Assembly: GCF_020520425.1 (NCBI RefSeq)
Contig: NC_079490.1
Coordinates: forward strand, 57,452,517-57,516,516
Direction of reading: 5' to 3'
Length of the DNA: 64,000 nt
From: Spinacia oleracea
Taxonomy: Eukaryota > Streptophyta > Magnoliopsida > Caryophyllales > Amaranthaceae
A program made the translations under genes and the position numbers. Position 1 is the stretch's first letter, and every line of letters starts with the position of its first letter. The notes under the pieces were generated by a model. It worked only from the letters and a program-made list of their open reading frames with translations. It was not told where the DNA came from and did not search any database. Positions 22,823 through 33,960 of the stretch are shown piece by piece.

Positions 22823-24392
22823 TGATGAGCGGCATTTATGTCGCTCCTAACTTAGGTTTTCGTATTAGTTTTATTATGATTTTTCATAGTTTATACAGTT
22901 TTTCATAGCATTTTTATATTTTCTTTCCATCTTGTGCGTTATAGGTGAATCTTATGGAAAATAGTGGAAAACCAAGTAGATTGGAGCAAAAACAGAGCTG
23001 TGCGACCGAACATGGTCCTGTGCGCCCGAACAGTGAAGAAAAGGTGGACTCTAGGAAGAAGCAGAGTTGTGTGGTCGAATGACTTTCTTGTTCGATCGCA
23101 CAAAGGAGCTCTTGTGTAGTCGTGTTCTGTTCAACGATCGAACAAAATGGAATTTCTAGATAGAATGTCCCCAGTTTTGGCGTTCGATCGCACAGAATAT
23201 CACTCGCCCGCACAAAGGATTTGTGCGACCACACAAAGTTGCTGTGCGACCACACTGAAGATTTTGAGAAATTTGGCTAAGTCAGGTCTATCGATCGCCC
23301 AAAAATTTCGTGCGGTCGAACATGACGAAGAAGATTGATCTTCGCTCTGTTTGGTCGCACAAAAATTATGTGTGCCCACACGAGTTTTCTCCGTTCGATC
23401 AAACAATTCAATTTTAGAGTTTCCTAATTAGATTTCCAGAATATTAGAGAGAGAGTTCTTATTTTTTCAAGCTTTGGATTAGGAGAGAGAAACTTCATTG
23501 GAGGAAGCTTCAACTTGTAATTCTCTTTCAACCCTTGAATTCTTTATTGCAATTTCAATTCAATCTTTAATGCTTTGCTATTCTTCTTGAGTTTTTGATT
23601 GTTCAATTGGTTTGATGATAGTTTTGGTTGATTCTTATTTTCTCTTGATTCTCAATTGAATTCTTAGCTTTTGATTCTCTTAATTCAATCTTTCAATTCA
23701 ATGGCTAGTTGCCTTCAATATTTGATTTCCTTAGTTGAAACTATGAGTAGTGAGTAGTTTCTAGTTAGGGATAGGGGGGAAACTAGGGATTGAATTGAGG
23801 GAAATTGAAGGATGATTCATGATTATTGATGTGATTAAATTCTTATTTGATGCTAAGAATTCCATGACTAATGAATTAGTAGTTGCAAATGCTAGTTCAA
23901 TTAGGTTAGATTGGAGTGCTTCATTTTGATTTGGCAAGAGATTGTGAATCTCTATGTTGCACGTGAAGAGTTGGTTTCAATTGATAGTTGTTTAGTCTTA
24001 GGATTACGCGAGAGCTCTTCCTACATTAGAGAGCTATGCGCGTTCTATCCGAGAGGTGGCGAGCGCGTTATTCGTTGCTTTTCCCCTACTTGTCAAGTCA
24101 TTGCATCATGAATGTGTGTCAAACTTCATCCATACCCTAATTTTCTCTATGTCTATCCCCAATTCCCTAACGCTTTCCTTTTTTGCATAAATCGTTTGAT
24201 AGCGTAGCTTTGTAGTTGATAATCAAATTCAAACTCCGTCCTAAACTAGCTTAACTGGCAAACTCACTTCACTCCGTTTCCTTGGGAAGATCCCAATCTT
24301 ACCACTATTGCTCATATAGTCGGTTAGGTAGGTGAATCTATAAATTTTGTTTGATAAAGGTGTATTCTTCAACGACCGAAAATACCTTTGTA
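22823..24392 (+). repeat. Gypsy#2 5' LTR
   Basis: Begins TGATGAGCGGCATTTATG and ends a few bases before the primer site. Between 22998 and 23405 it holds about 20 short motifs of the type GTGCG(A/G)(T/C)CGAAC and its complement, reminiscent of the palindrome cluster in the other Athila LTR. The end is uncertain by a few bases (TTTGTA then AAAA before the primer site). The partner LTR is outside the window. Confidence 0.75.
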
Positions 24393-24396
24393 AAAA

Positions 24397-24414
24397 TGGC
24401 GCCGTTGCCGGGGA
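24397..24414 (+). other. Primer-binding site for tRNA-Asp (gypsy#2)
   Basis: TGGCGCCGTTGCCGGGGA is the exact complement of the plant tRNA-Asp 3' end including CCA, the usual primer of many Athila elements. Confidence 0.9.
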
Positions 24415-25034
24415 ACGGTTGTTGTTTTTTAGTTAAGTTGAGTCTAGTTTAACCAAAGTGTAGGGGTTTTTTTTTGTGTCAAAACTTGTTTCCCGTTCTA
24501 CAAGAGGGGCGGTTCTTTAGAAAACCGTAGAATTTTTGTACCTCGAAGGAGTCGCCACCAAACATTGTTTAAAGTCTCGTTTGGAAAGACCGCAAGTGAC
24601 TCTATTTTGGGATAAGGCCTTGAATCTTTGAAACGGATGGGTGAGATCCGGGCACGGGAACAACAATGCTTATTCCGCGAGCTTTAGAAATATTCAAGTA
24701 CGTTGGCACAACATTTTTTCGAAAATATACCCTAGATTAGACTATGTGGGTTTAAATTTAGAGCAAAATGAATCTCTAATTGTATGGTGGTCACTTTGCT
24801 TTAAAGATTGATTTAAGGAACCTAAGGCCGGTTTTTCCAAAAATATCTTTGTTAAGCGTGATGTAACCTTTGTATTTTGTTGTATTTAGCATGTTGGTGA
24901 TGAAAGCAATAAAGCAAATAAAGCAACATCACAATACTAAATAAAGTGCGGAATTAGTAAATACAAGACCCCCTAGAAAAGGACTAGGGAGTAGGTCCAC
25001 ATTCCCTAGAAATGGACTAGGCAAGTAAAGATGC

Positions 25035-25175
25035 GGAATTGAAATTTCGGTATTGAAATTGCGGTATTGAAATTGCGATATTGAAATTGCGGTATTGAAA
25101 GTGCGATATTGAAATTGCGGTATTGAAAGGTGCGATATTGAAATTGTAATATTGAAAGGTGCATAATTGAAATTG
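25035..25175. repeat. 15-bp tandem repeats in the Tat LTR
   Basis: About nine units of GAAATTGCGRTATT(G) with slight variation; the matching array in the other LTR is at 45790-45920. They generate spurious Ile/Phe-rich frames on the minus strand. Confidence 0.9.
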
Positions 25176-25885
25176 TACTTGGGCATATGAGATTCGAACG
25201 CCAAGCGGCTCCTTAAAAACAAGTGCGCCCGACACGAATTCAAAGCCAAAAATCTCAACTTGGGAAAGGTTGCTCAACCCAAATATCCTAGATTTTGCAT
25301 GTTAAACTTGAACTTGAAAGCTTGAATAATGAAGTTTTGAACTTGAAATAATTGAAATTTGAACTTGAAATGATCCTAGTTTAGGGAAATAACTATGAAC
25401 AACCCTAAACATGGTAAAATCTTGAAAATTGAAAACTTGAACTTGTATATTGAAAATGGAGTTTTGAATCTCAAAAGACTAAACCTTTAAATGTTTGAAA
25501 GGTGTCATCTTTGATTACTCCATGTTTGAAGGTGATTCTAGTCCAAGAGGTGATTGTAAACAACTTGGACATCCTTGAATCTTGAAAATTTGTATTTTGT
25601 ATTTTGAAAAAGTTTGTATTTTTGGAAAACATGTATGATTGTTGCAAGTGGTGTTTTTGAATGATACACCAACTTGCCAATCATTTATAAATCAAAGCAA
25701 CATAGTTGATTAGAATGAGATTCGGATTTACCTCGTTAGGTTTAGGCAAGAGCTCCCAATTGCTTTTTTTGAATTTAGGAATTCTGTATGTGTTTTTGAG
25801 GAGTTTTTGAGTTGTATTTTGAGGCGTAATGTCGAAATTACGACGTTGTATTGTTGTTCTCCTCCCATTGTGATGAAAATGAGGG

Positions 25886-25965
25886 GTATTTATAGAACGA
25901 ATGGGTGCAAGGCGCCAGCACACGTCAGCGCAGGGCGCTGGACCAGCGCTGGGCGCTGGTGACGT
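25886..25965 (-). promoter_or_regulatory. Putative Tat LTR core promoter (minus strand)
   Basis: On the minus strand a GC-rich cluster of GGCGC and CCAGCGCC motifs (25910-25965) is followed by TATAAATA (25886-25893). The copy in the right LTR has its TATA at 46651-46658 with the same layout. This orientation fits transcription of gag-pol on the minus strand. Confidence 0.6.
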
Positions 25966-26459
25966 GGCTTGAATGCCGCCAAAGCAAGGACGGGGAATCG
26001 TCCTTATTTCGTCTTGTAGTGTTGTACCTGTTGTACGAATAGTACTAGGTTCGGCGTGTTGTATTTTCTTGGAGGTTAAGGCATCATTTAGGGTCTAAAA
26101 ACAAGCCTTTCTTGGCTTTTTGAATTCCGGTTTTACGGGACGGGGCCCGGCATGCTCGGTTTTGTGGGTCGTCGCTCGAATTTGACTTGCCTTATATGAT
26201 TTTGAGTGGAAAAGGCCTAGTAAAACCAATGGTATGGTCTACTAGATGAGTTTGTACTTGGATTATAAAATTGGATTTGGAAAGTTGTATTTTGTACCGA
26301 GGTCCGGAAGGGGAACGGTCTCGGGGGTTGGATTTTGGATCTTGAATTTCGGAAGCATTCTTAGCAATTGGGATTTCCTCCTGGAGTTATTCCAATCACC
26401 TAATAAGGATAATGGTATCGTCGTCATCCCAAAGGGGAGATACAAATTAGGTGTCTACA

Positions 26460-26473
26460 GAAGCCCCCACTTT
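26460..26473 (-). other. Tat polypurine tract
   Basis: On the minus strand AAAGTGGGGGCTTC lies directly before the 3' LTR start (TGTAGACACC), the expected place for the plus-strand DNA primer. Confidence 0.8.
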
Positions 26474-27039
26474 GACTGAGCGTTCGGTTAGGAAAGCGCA
26501 AGTCAAAGTATTTCGAAATGGACGGAGAATGATCAAGATGTTCTGCAATCGAGACCACTCTTTGTACGCTGGTACCTGCATAAAACAGGCGTTAGAAAAA
26601 AGGATAGAGTCTACCTCGGTGCGGTTGGTAATGACTCCGGTTTGTACTTGTATTTTTCCGCCTTCAGTTCAGGACGGAGCTTGGCATCGAAAATTTTGGA
26701 TCTTGAATTTTTGAAACTTGAATTTTTGAATCTTGAAATTTTGAATACCCGGAGTTAATCCGTTGGGGATGTGCTTTGTTGGGGTTAAGAGCTTTTTTCT
26801 GGCCCTTAAATTTTAGAATTTCGACTGACTTTCTCGGAGCTTGGGTCCGTTGGGAGTTGAACGCCTTAGTCGTTGTATTTTTTGGACTTTGTATTCTTGA
26901 AATATGCATCTGTTTGTACTTGGAGATACAGGTGTATACCCGTATTTTCGATGGATGGCCTGATGCGATGTTTGATGCTTGGTGAGGAAGACCGTAGTAG
27001 CAAAGGACGTGCAATTAGTACGAGAGACCGCACGCTGAA

Positions 27040-27109
27040 GATTCGTGCATGCAGGGGGGGCAGCGCTAGGCGCTAGTACTGCGTGTGGCGCGGGGCTGCA
27101 CTATATAAG
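27040..27109 (+). promoter_or_regulatory. Putative promoter of antisense gene 1
   Basis: A GC-rich cluster (CAGCGCTAGGCGCTAG, then GTGGCGCGGGG) is followed by CTATATAAG at 27101-27109 and, about 30 bases on, a pyrimidine-rich leader. The GGCGC-plus-TATA layout repeats that of the LTR and of antisense gene 2. Confidence 0.6.
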
Positions 27110-27412
27110 TGACCCTTGCCGTGCCATTTTGAGGCACACTCTCTTGAATTCTTTGCTCTTTTCTCTCAAAGGTCGATTAGGCTCTTCCCTTGATCTTGTT
27201 CTTGCCTTATCCATGTAAGTATTTCATGTTTTTTTCTTATGAAATAACTCTAGGATTTCATGTAGTTTTGATTTTCTCGTACTTTGAAATGATGCTTGTA
27301 TGCTTAAGATTTTTGAATCTTGTAGAAGACTGTTTGATAGCCACTTGAACTTGAACTGTTGGAGCTTGTAGTTTTGAATTTTTGAAAGTTCTCTTGAACG
27401 TCTATTTTTTGT

Positions 27413-27600
27413 ATCGGCTTCGGCATGGATAGCCTAGGCGTTGATGTAGAACTTGTATACCTGCTTTGGCATGGGTAGCCTAGGCATTGGTGTTGAACTT
27501 GTATACCTGCTTTGGCATGGGTAGCCTAGGCGTTGGTGTTGAACTTGTATACCTGCTTTGGCATGGGTAGCCTAGGCGTTGGTGTTGAACTTGTACCTTG
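27413..27600. repeat. 46-bp tandem repeat
   Basis: Four copies, the last three nearly identical, each with CTTGTATACCTGCTTTGGCA, GGGTAGCCTAGG and C(G/A)TTGGTGTT; full units start at 27449, 27495 and 27541. Confidence 0.9.
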
Positions 27601-27708
27601 AACTAGAGGTCCACTGGGGATTCGTCTTGAACTTTTTGACTTGTTTAGGCTAGTATAGGATAGCCCCCAGTTTAGAATTTTGACGCCTTGTACTCGACTT
27701 GATTTAGT

Positions 27709-30301
27709 ATGCCTCGTCACACTGGGAGGAAACTCGCCGAATCGTCGGTAGTTCAAGCTGCTGAGGAGGACGCTTCGGATGATGAAGCGACTGCAATAAA
27801 CACGCGCAACGGCGGTATGGTTCCCGGGATGCGCCTACTTTTAGTGGTACTGGTTGCAGTCCTTCCGACCTAGTGTATCGGCCGGAGTGGCACTTGTCTC
27901 AGCGGCCTCGCGCTGGCATGGTGAGTCTTGTATTGTGCTTTGAATTTGTATCTTGTATTTGTATAGGTTTGGAGTTAACTCGTTCACCTGTAGGCCGATG
28001 GAAAGCCGTTTCGTACCTTCTGGTCCTTGGTGGAGGTTCAGAGGGCTTTTAAAGCTCTTCGTGCTGATGAGGAGGCCATGGAAATTTGGTCGCAGACGGG
28101 CCTGGCCGGCTTCTGGCGTGCCATGGGAGGCTCTTCGAGGAGAACGGGGATCAAGCCCCGACTGTGGGCTTTGTTGGAGCGGTGGTGCGATACCACCAAC
28201 ACTTTCCACATGGCATGGGGGGAGATCACCATTACCCCTTTTGAGTTTGCTATGATCACGGGTTTTCCTTTTTCTAAGAGGAATGTGACCTTTGATCCGG
28301 AGCTGACGTGGCGCTCTGCCGCTGCCAAGGACTTGCTTGGCCCTGTTGTTGACTTGTCAGATGACGATGCCCATGCTTCTGTGACGGTAATCGTGGAGGC
28401 TATCTGCGGCGTGGGTGTATCCGCGGAGCAGAGGGTTAGGCTCTTTCTCCTAGCCTTGGTGAGCAGAGTGATGGTCCCGAGTAGGAACAGTCGGGTGCAC
28501 ATCCGGTTCCTGTCCGTTCTGAGGGACTTGAGAGCTGTTACGTGCTATAACTGGGGTGGCTTGACATATAGCCACCTTTTGTATGAGATGAAGAGGGCTT
28601 ACTGGACTGGGGTGGGAGTGACTAGAGCATGGCTGCTCTGTGGAGTGTGCTGGAGGTATTTAAGACTCCTTGTACCTTGTACTTTGTACTTGTATGCTTG
28701 TATTTGAACTTGACTGATGTTTTGCTTGCTTCTTGAAAGATTTGGATATATGAGCACTTTTCGACTTTGGCGCCGGATCGTACTAGAGATGCGGCTTACC
28801 CGTATGCTGCCTCTTGGATAGGAGTGGTGCGCAGCAGTGTGCCTCTGGCGGCCTCTCGCAAAGCTTGGAGAGTCCTACCTGCTGACGAGGTAATATTCTT
28901 GTACTGTTATGCCTTCTTTGTATTTGTATTTGTGTTGTTGCCTGAGTTGTCTGTTTTGCAGGTGGTATGGCGTCCTTTTGCCGACGTGCTTATACCTGCC
29001 TCGGCTGCTCGTGCCCATTTCCGGTCTGGGCGGCGGGTTTTGCTTCCAAGTGTGTACCGCCATATATGGTACCTAGCAGAGAGAGTGTCCCCTCAGCACC
29101 ATTCGGGGGAGAGACTTATCCCCAAGGACCCACCAGGGTCCATGCTGGCGTTGGATGAAGAGTTGGCCCGGCTCTATGGGGAGGCTAGGGGCGATGCGGT
29201 TTGCCGCTCTTGGAGGGATTTTGTAAACAGGAAGGGGAGCTATGATGACTTCCTGAGGAGGCTGGCTCCACCAGTACGCTTCGTACTGTCGGTGAGCTTT
29301 GAACCTTGTATTCTTGTATTCTTGTATTGATTGGATGATTGGATGATTGTATGATTGTATGATTGTATGATTGTATATAGGAGGAGGAGGTTGATCTTGA
29401 GGACATTCCCCATGCTGATAGGATCATCCGCTACGAGAACTCGGACGGGGAAGAGGTGGTGGAGACCATCTCTTTTGCTTCTCCTCCGCACCGGAAATCA
29501 TATGATGTTGTACTTGAGCATTATGCCGCTGTAAGTACTGTTGCATTTTTTTGAAACTGTTTGTAATCTTGTACTGGGAAATTGATCTTGGATTTTGTAT
29601 GCAGGCGCTTCGGGCGAGAGTGCGTCGCTGGATGCTCTTGATTGATTCCTGGAAGAGGCAGTGTGCTAAGCTGACCCGGAAGCTTTCTGGCCGGGACAGA
29701 GAGGTGCCTTTCTTGATCTTGAAATTTGTGTTCTGGAAATTTGAACTTGGATGTTGACTCTTGAAATTCTATTTTGTATAGAAGCGCCGTCGAGACCGTA
29801 GAGGATCCGTTGACAGAGAACCCCAGGCGGAGACGTCCTTGAGGCAGGAGGGGCCGAGCTTGGTTCTGGGATAGGGGTCCGGTGCTGGTGCTCATCAGAG
29901 ACATTCTGATGCGGAGCGGGGAGCTTCGCCAATTGTACATGTTGATCCCACTAGGCATTAGTTTGGAGGTGCAGGCGGTTCACGACCCTTTCTGGTTACT
30001 ATTTCGGAGGAAGTGGTCCTCAGATGTTTGGGTTGCAGATTCCTGGGTTTACTATGTAGAGATGGAGAGGATGCGCCAGGCTCAGATGTTTGGGTCGTAC
30101 CAGTATATGCCGATGCCGCCGCCGTATCAGTATTCCTCTCCTCAGCAGGGAGTTTATCCTACCACTGGCACGCTTTGTATCTCGGAGCAGCCTCCTAGTA
30201 CCCCTGGGACGGAGATGGATCAGGAGCTGGAGCGCCTTAGGAGGCGAAACAGGGACAAGGCACCTGTGGTTGATATCACTGCTGATGATGACTCAGATTG
30301 A
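27709..30301 (+). pseudogene. Antisense gene 1 of Tat: plant-mobile-domain (aminotransferase-like PMD) protein, 7 exons, frameshifted
   Basis: Seven exons joined by short AT-rich introns with GT...AG ends: 27709-27920, 27994-28655, 28740-28889, 28962-29291, 29381-29530, 29605-29703 and 29782-30301. Nearly all junctions keep phase 0. Exon 2 shows the PMD core: ERWCDTTNTFHMAWGEITIT, FAMITGFPF, ELTWRSAAAKDLLG and RVRLFLLALVSR. Exons 3-4 carry IWIYEHF and VVWRPFADVLIP. The C-terminus has a basic KRRRDRRGS patch and an Asp-rich tail. PMD proteins are plant nuclear proteins tied to transposon silencing (MAIN/MAIL1) and are also carried by transposons. Frame breaks: one in exon 1 near 27820, one near 28630, plus stops at 29869 and 29956. 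Role in the element is unknown. Confidence 0.75.
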
Positions 30302-30581
30302 CCCTGCATGGTAGCGAGTTCCAGCTTGCCTGGGTTGATTTTGTATAGGCTGTATTGTATTGTATTTGTATGGAGTGAAACTTGAATTTTTGTATGGTTG
30401 TATGGTTTTGAATTTGAATTGGTTTGCAAAATTTGAAGATTGGTTTTTTGTATGCTTGAATGTTTGGAATTGTATGCGTTGTGTGTGCCTTGAAAATTGT
30501 GGCTAGATGCATGCATGAGAAATTTGCCAAAAAATTTTGAAAAAAATTTGCCCCATTTTTTCGGGTGTATATACCCACTCT

Positions 30582-30594
30582 AAGCCCCCACTTT
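30582..30594 (-). other. Internal second copy of the polypurine tract
   Basis: AAGCCCCCACTTTGACTGAG occurs here as it does at 26461-26480, and the similarity continues through GGTTAGGAAA(A)GC(G/A)CAAGT. The sequence just before it, GGGTGTATATACCC, resembles the LTR end GGTGTCTACA only loosely. Confidence 0.75.
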
Positions 30595-30867
30595 GACTGA
30601 GGTTTTTTGGTTAGGAAAAGCACAAGTGAAAGTATATTCAACTCTTGCTATGCATATGCAGACTCGACTTAGGACGCCGATCTAGGACTAGAATGCTTGA
30701 ATTTTGAAATGACCCGAAATCTGCCCGAAGCGTTGATCCGGACTGCTTGAAGTTACGCGGCTTGCGGCTTTGGAATCTTGAATAATGGAGGTTGTACTCT
30801 GCTGTTCGAAACACTAAAGAGTGTGTACTCGGAGTCATAAGAGAGGACGGTGGCCTCGTCCTTAGAT

Positions 30868-30944
30868 GCAGGCCCCTGCGCCTGGCGCAGGCTTGGCGCC
30901 TGGCGCTCGTGGGCTGTCGTGCAAGCCGACTCTTGTATAAATAG
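30868..30944 (+). promoter_or_regulatory. Putative promoter of antisense gene 2
   Basis: GC cluster CCTGCGCCTGGCGCAGGC and GGCGCCTGGCGCTCG, then TATAAATAG at 30936-30944, a short C/T-rich leader and the ATG at 31025. Same architecture as the promoter of antisense gene 1. Confidence 0.65.
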
Positions 30945-31024
30945 GGAGTTTGTTGGATCATTTCTTGCATCAATCCTTCCCTGCTATCATTGCATACTGC
31001 TTCCTCTCGATAAGAAAAGAAAAT

Positions 31025-32404
31025 ATGGTTGTGTCCTTTGAGAGTGCCTTGAACTCGTGGCTTGGTTCGCTAGGCAAATTGGAGAAAAGGGAGCTTGATG
31101 GAATGCATCTTGGGGTGCTCGTCTCTTTCCAGTTTGTAAAATTGGATTTGCACTTCATTCTTGTTGCTCTGGAGGCTTGGGACCCGAATCATCATGTCTT
31201 CCATTTTGGAAATAATGAGGTATGTCCCCTCCTTGAGGAATTTAGTGCTATATTGGGGTGGCCCATCATGCTGGAGCCATGCATGCCCAGTGTTGAAGAA
31301 CACTTTTTCTTGAGTTTTGAATGGTATTTGGGCTTGAAGCCCCCACTTTTGAGTGCTGTTGTATATGGCAGAGGGGTGGATTTGTCCCTTTTTGTCATCT
31401 GCTTTGTTGGGCTTGATGTTCCCAAAGTATTCAGCCTGAGAGCCTTGAGTTTTTGTATATTCGTTTGCTTTCTCTTTTCGAAACAGGGGTTTGGCAATGG
31501 TGATGCCTCCCTAATAGAAATTGTAGAGCAGTTTGCTAATGGTCGGGACCCAATGCCACTTGTGGTTGGCGAAACATTGATGGGCCTTGATATGCTGAAG
31601 TCGGACCCCTCTTCTTTGCCATCGGGAAGTCCGGTGTTACTCCACGTAAGGATCTGGAGCTCTCTTGTATGTTGAATTTTGTACTTGTATTTGAATTTTG
31701 AATGTTGTATTTTGAAATGCGCTTCTTGTATACTCCCCAAGGTTTGGCTTATGGAGGGCTCATGTTGGTGGCACCACCGGAGAACATGGCGAGCTATAAT
31801 AGAAAGGGATTCACTGTGCGACCCATGTTGCATGGCCGGCTTTCATTGGATGAGTGGCGGTGCGCACTCTCTGGGGTTGAATCTTGTATAAGGTGGGTAG
31901 TTCCTTGGTGGAGAATTTGCTGCTATGAGACATGCCCCTGGTTCTACTGCTTTGAGGGTGCCAAGCCTCACAATGCTGGTCTTCTACTCGCCTGCTCGAG
32001 TGATGAGACAATATGGTTTGAAACAGGAGATCCCGGACTGTACTGAAGAGAACCCTAAGCCTGTTGTGCTGAATGCGAATCCGCTTGATGCTTGGAGGCG
32101 GTATTGGGTTGCCAAACCATTCTTGAGTATTCAGTTCCCACCTGAGTCAGTTACTCTGTCTGCGGGGTATATTGTATGGATGAGAGGCCTAAGCAAGAGG
32201 GACATATCTTTATCCGGACCAGCTAGAGTCCGAGGTTCTAGAGCTAGACGTCCTACATCAACTGACTATGAGGAAGGTGACGGGAGTGTGGCCCATCCGG
32301 TGCTTGACCGTTCGGAATCCAAAGAAGGTTCGTCGTCCTCCCGTCTTGGAAGGCTTGCAAGTTCCTTCTCCCGCCGATTGGGCAAAGGGAAGATTGATGA
32401 TTGA
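31025..32404 (+). pseudogene. Antisense gene 2 of Tat: DUF7745-like plant protein, frameshifted
   Basis: The first frame (ATG at 31025) contains WDPNHHVFHFGNNEVCPLLE with EEFSAILGWP, then ASLIEIVEQFANGRDPMPL and VVGETLMGL, the pattern I associate with the DUF7745 family common in plant genomes and near retroelements. An intron probably runs from 31646 (GTAAGG) to 31741; the next exon starts VWLME. Frame changes near 31757 and 31950 separate APPENMASYNRKGFTVRPML and RWVVPWW from the last frame (VPSLTMLVFYSPARVMRQYG). The C-terminus is Ser/Arg/Lys-rich and ends at 32404. The family call rests on recalled sequence patterns; function is unknown. Confidence 0.55.
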
Positions 32405-32898
32405 TTGCGGGAGGAGCCAGGGGATAGTACTCAAGGTGCCAAGACTCGAGAGCATAGTCGCCCGACCCTAGATCTTTGTAGGCTAAATGTGTTTTGAATG
32501 AATTGTGTTTGGAATGTGTTTGTAATGTGTTTGGAAGATGTGTTTAGAAGATGTGTTTAGGAAGTGAAAAGGCTTTTGAACTATGCTTCACTTGATCCTG
32601 ACTTTGTATTTGCTTTGAAGGCCTTAGGGCCAAATAAAGAGTTATTGTGTTAAATTCCGCATGAACATACTTTGCTTTGAATCGGCATATTTGGAATAAA
32701 AACAACAACAATTTTGAGTTTTGAATTTTGATTTGATTTGATTTTTAGGATGCCCTTAATTGAGGAAATTTTGAATTTTTTGTATTAAGGTGGCCGGGCC
32801 TCGAAATGAGGTTGCCTACGTGTCCCTTTAGGGAATCAGGCCGGACGTAGTTCTGACTACCTTACAGGACTTGAACTTGGATTCTTGAATCATAGAAC
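32405..32898. other. Spacer between antisense gene 2 and integrase
   Basis: AT-rich, with TTTGGAATGTGTTTG repeats. It is the 3' flank of both the plus-strand gene and the minus-strand integrase, which converge here. Confidence 0.5.
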
Positions 32899-33960
32899 TT
32901 AGACATAGAACTTCTTGAGTTGATCGAGGTTGGTTAGAGATCTGAATTCTATTCCGTCGATGTCTGTTAGTTCGATTGCTCCCCCGGAGAGGATTTTCTT
33001 GACAATGTATGGGCATGCCCAGTTGGGTTTGAATTTTCCCCTTGGGTCCATGGTTCTTTTGCGAAGGGCTTTCAGGACAAGCTCGCCATCCTTGATGTTT
33101 CGGGTTCTGACCCTTTTGTTGAAATGTCTGGCCACTCGGTGCTGATAGACTTGTACATTGTGAGTGGCTTGAAGCCGTCGCTCATCGAGCATGACTAGTT
33201 CGTCATATCTGGCTTGTACCCATGCAGCTTCTGGGATTTTGCTTTCGAGGACTATCCTTAGTGAAGGTATCTCTAGCTCGATAGGCTGTACTGCTTCCAT
33301 TCCATAGACCAATGAGAACGGAGTTGCACCAGTTGAAGTGCGAATTGAAGTTCGATATCCCCACAATGCGAAATGCAACTTCTGGGGCCAGTCCTTGTAA
33401 TTGGTAGTCATTTTCATGATGATGGTCTTGACATTCTTATTGGCTGCTTCGACTGCCCCATTGGTTTGTGGGCGATAAGGTGAAGAGCGATGATGTTGAA
33501 TCATGTACTCGGTGAATAGATCTTCACACTCTCCTTGAAAATGGGTTCCCTGGTCACTGATGAACTCGCGAGGAACGCCGTATCTGCATATGATGTTTTC
33601 TTGTATGAATTGGGCCACTTGCTTGGAACCCAATACTTTGAATGACCTGGCCTCGACCCATTCGGTGAAATAGTCGATGGCGACCAGTATGAACTCATGA
33701 CCCCCGGTGCCTGTTGGAGTGACTTTGCCGATGACGTCGATACCCCAGGCTGAGAACGGCCACGGTGATGATTGAGAGTATAGTAGTGATGGAGGAATGG
33801 GCTTCAGATTCGCACACTTCTGACATGTAGGACATTTCTTGACAAAGAAGTAGCAGTCCCGTTCGAGCGTAGTCCAATAGTATCGTTCCCTGATGATCTT
33901 GAGGGCTAGCATTTTCCCATTCATGTGGGTTCCACAGGCTCCAGCATGTATGTTGTCCAT
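32899..33960 (-). CDS. Tat integrase, long open frame
   Basis: 353 codons without a stop. The zinc-binding region is visible (H in NIHAGACGTHMNG, then KKCPTCQKC). The catalytic triad is complete: D in WGIDVIGKV, D in FISDQGTHFQGE and E in TNGAVEAANKNVK. RTSTGATPFSLVYGMEAV and a C-terminal FKPNWACPYIVKKIL with GAIELTDIDG follow, as in Tat integrases. In an intact element it would be part of the polyprotein; here upstream RT is damaged, so it is a relic that kept its frame. Confidence 0.9.
   Translation of the reverse strand: MDNIHAGACGTHMNGKMLALKIIRERYYWTTLERDCYFFVKKCPTCQKCANLKPIPPSLLYSQSSPWPFSAWGIDVIGKVTPTGTGGHEFILVAIDYFTEWVEARSFKVLGSKQVAQFIQENIICRYGVPREFISDQGTHFQGECEDLFTEYMIQHHRSSPYRPQTNGAVEAANKNVKTIIMKMTTNYKDWPQKLHFALWGYRTSIRTSTGATPFSLVYGMEAVQPIELEIPSLRIVLESKIPEAAWVQARYDELVMLDERRLQATHNVQVYQHRVARHFNKRVRTRNIKDGELVLKALRKRTMDPRGKFKPNWACPYIVKKILSGGAIELTDIDGIEFRSLTNLDQLKKFYV

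Larger units (their letters stand above)
24459..26459 (-). repeat. Tat 3' LTR (left copy)
   Basis: 2001 bp, TGTAGG...GTCTACA. It contains a 15-bp tandem array of GAAATTGCG(A/G)TATT units at about 25035-25175, a minus-strand TATA box at 25886-25893, and a GGCGC/GCGCTGG cluster at 25910-25965. Relative to the right copy it keeps an extra 18 bases between GCGCTGG direct repeats. Confidence 0.93.
26474..27708 (+). other. Upstream region of antisense gene 1
   Basis: Non-coding, with stretches rich in TTGAATTTTTGAA. It holds a GGCGC cluster, a TATA box at 27101, a C/T-rich leader (27120-27215) with a donor-like CATGTAAGT, and a 46-bp tandem repeat. Confidence 0.55.
30302..31024 (+). other. Spacer and upstream region of antisense gene 2
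   Basis: It starts with a TTGTAT-rich tail, then a second copy of the polypurine tract and its flank (30582-30640), then a GGCGC cluster and TATA box. Confidence 0.5.

Noticed and set aside
24929-25277. Ile/Phe/Asn-rich minus-strand frames in the Tat LTR
   Set aside because: They are translations of the 15-bp tandem repeat.
27709-32404. Host genes between retrotransposons
   Set aside because: Both genes lie between the integrase and 3' LTR of an element with matching target duplications on its outer ends, so they are part of the element.
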